A stretch of 12,470 nt of DNA from Candidatus Tayloriibacteriota bacterium (GTDB lineage: Bacteria > Patescibacteriota > Minisyncoccia > Phycocordibacterales > GWA1-40-21). Positions 12,325 through 12,470 of this stretch are shown in pieces. Both the position numbers and the translations under genes were made by a program. The stretch lies in NCBI GenBank assembly GCA_026395155.1, contig JAPLZG010000047.1:1-12470 (forward strand), in the 5' to 3' direction. Within the stretch, counting starts at the first letter, position 1. Each line of letters opens with the position of its first letter. The notes under the pieces are model-generated. The model worked only from the letters and a program-made list of their open reading frames with translations, ran no database searches and was not told the origin of the DNA.

Positions 12325-12470
12325 ATGGTGTTAATATCTAAATCTAGGTTTCTTGAATATCTTGTGTGTCCGAAGGATGGGTGGTTTAGGTTGCATAGGC
12401 CGGGGATGGAGGAGTTTAAGGTGGATTTTGCGACGGGGGAAATGATGGAGCAAGGGAATATTGTGGAAGG
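12325..12470 (+). CDS. DUF2779-type protein, N-terminal part only
   Basis: The gene starts at ATG 12325 after AACAGGTAATTTT and runs off the window. The 48 visible residues, beginning MVLISKSRFLEYLVCPKDGW and ending EMMEQGNIVEG, match the start of DUF2779 proteins. In that family a conserved cysteine in a CPK motif follows the first helix and an (E/Q)xGxxVE segment follows. The family carries a Cas4/RecB-like PD-(D/E)XK nuclease region that can hold an iron-sulfur cluster; here C15 is a candidate ligand. It is common in CPR genomes. Only the N terminus is seen, so the nuclease residues cannot be checked. Confidence 0.65.
   Translation, partial: MVLISKSRFLEYLVCPKDGWFRLHRPGMEEFKVDFATGEMMEQGNIVE

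Noticed and set aside
1..12470. CRISPR arrays, tRNA or rRNA genes
   Set aside because: No regularly spaced short repeats and no cloverleaf or rRNA-like sequence were recognised on either strand by eye.

Overview
The window looks like an accessory region from an AT-rich bacterium with a small genome, most plausibly a Patescibacteria/CPR (Parcubacteria-like) lineage. This is an inference from gene content: a DUF2779-type gene start, a short zinc-ribbon protein, a one-domain NYN protein and several orphan proteins. AT-rich leaders also mostly lack a clear Shine-Dalgarno sequence. TGA is used as a normal stop, for example at the ends of the MazG gene and of the 33-residue peptide, so the Gracilibacteria-type recoding of TGA does not apply. 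Every supported gene is on the + strand.

Layout. The left edge (1-392) is the 3' end of a NYN-domain RNase-like gene with its terminator. Three modules follow, each introduced by a copy of a roughly 130-180 base intergenic repeat at about 473, 2825 and 4767. Module 1 holds a TspO-like membrane protein, a 15-codon remnant of a radC-like gene, and a Fic AMP-transferase with palindromic operator-like sites at its start. Module 2 is a compact RiPP locus: a consensus promoter, a structured leader RNA, a previously unlisted 33-residue precursor ending in C-x-C-x-C-x-C, an intergenic attenuator-like hairpin and a radical SAM/SPASM maturase. This module looks richer in G+C than its neighbours. Module 3 (4951-10201) is a tightly packed set of genes resembling a defence operon: a PD-(D/E)XK-DUF2075 helicase, a MazG-like NTP pyrophosphohydrolase, a three-domain GIY-YIG-DUF2075-S24 protein, a membrane-anchored protein and a 55-residue two-helix membrane peptide.

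The right end (10206-12470) has a zinc-ribbon gene between two nearly identical 48-base hairpin repeats, a frameshifted HExxH metallopeptidase-like gene, an orphan 215-residue protein preceded by a stand-alone copy of the repeat-family hairpin, and the start of a DUF2779-type gene.

The strongest candidate for a new system is module 3. Its third gene keeps all GIY-YIG catalytic positions and the helicase Walker motifs. It also has an apparently intact UmuD/LexA-type self-cleavage module, with Cys-Gly, Ser and Lys at exactly UmuD spacing. This suggests a nuclease-helicase gated by DNA damage, coupled to a nucleotide-hydrolysing enzyme and membrane proteins. The second candidate is the RiPP locus, and the third is the structured intergenic repeat family.
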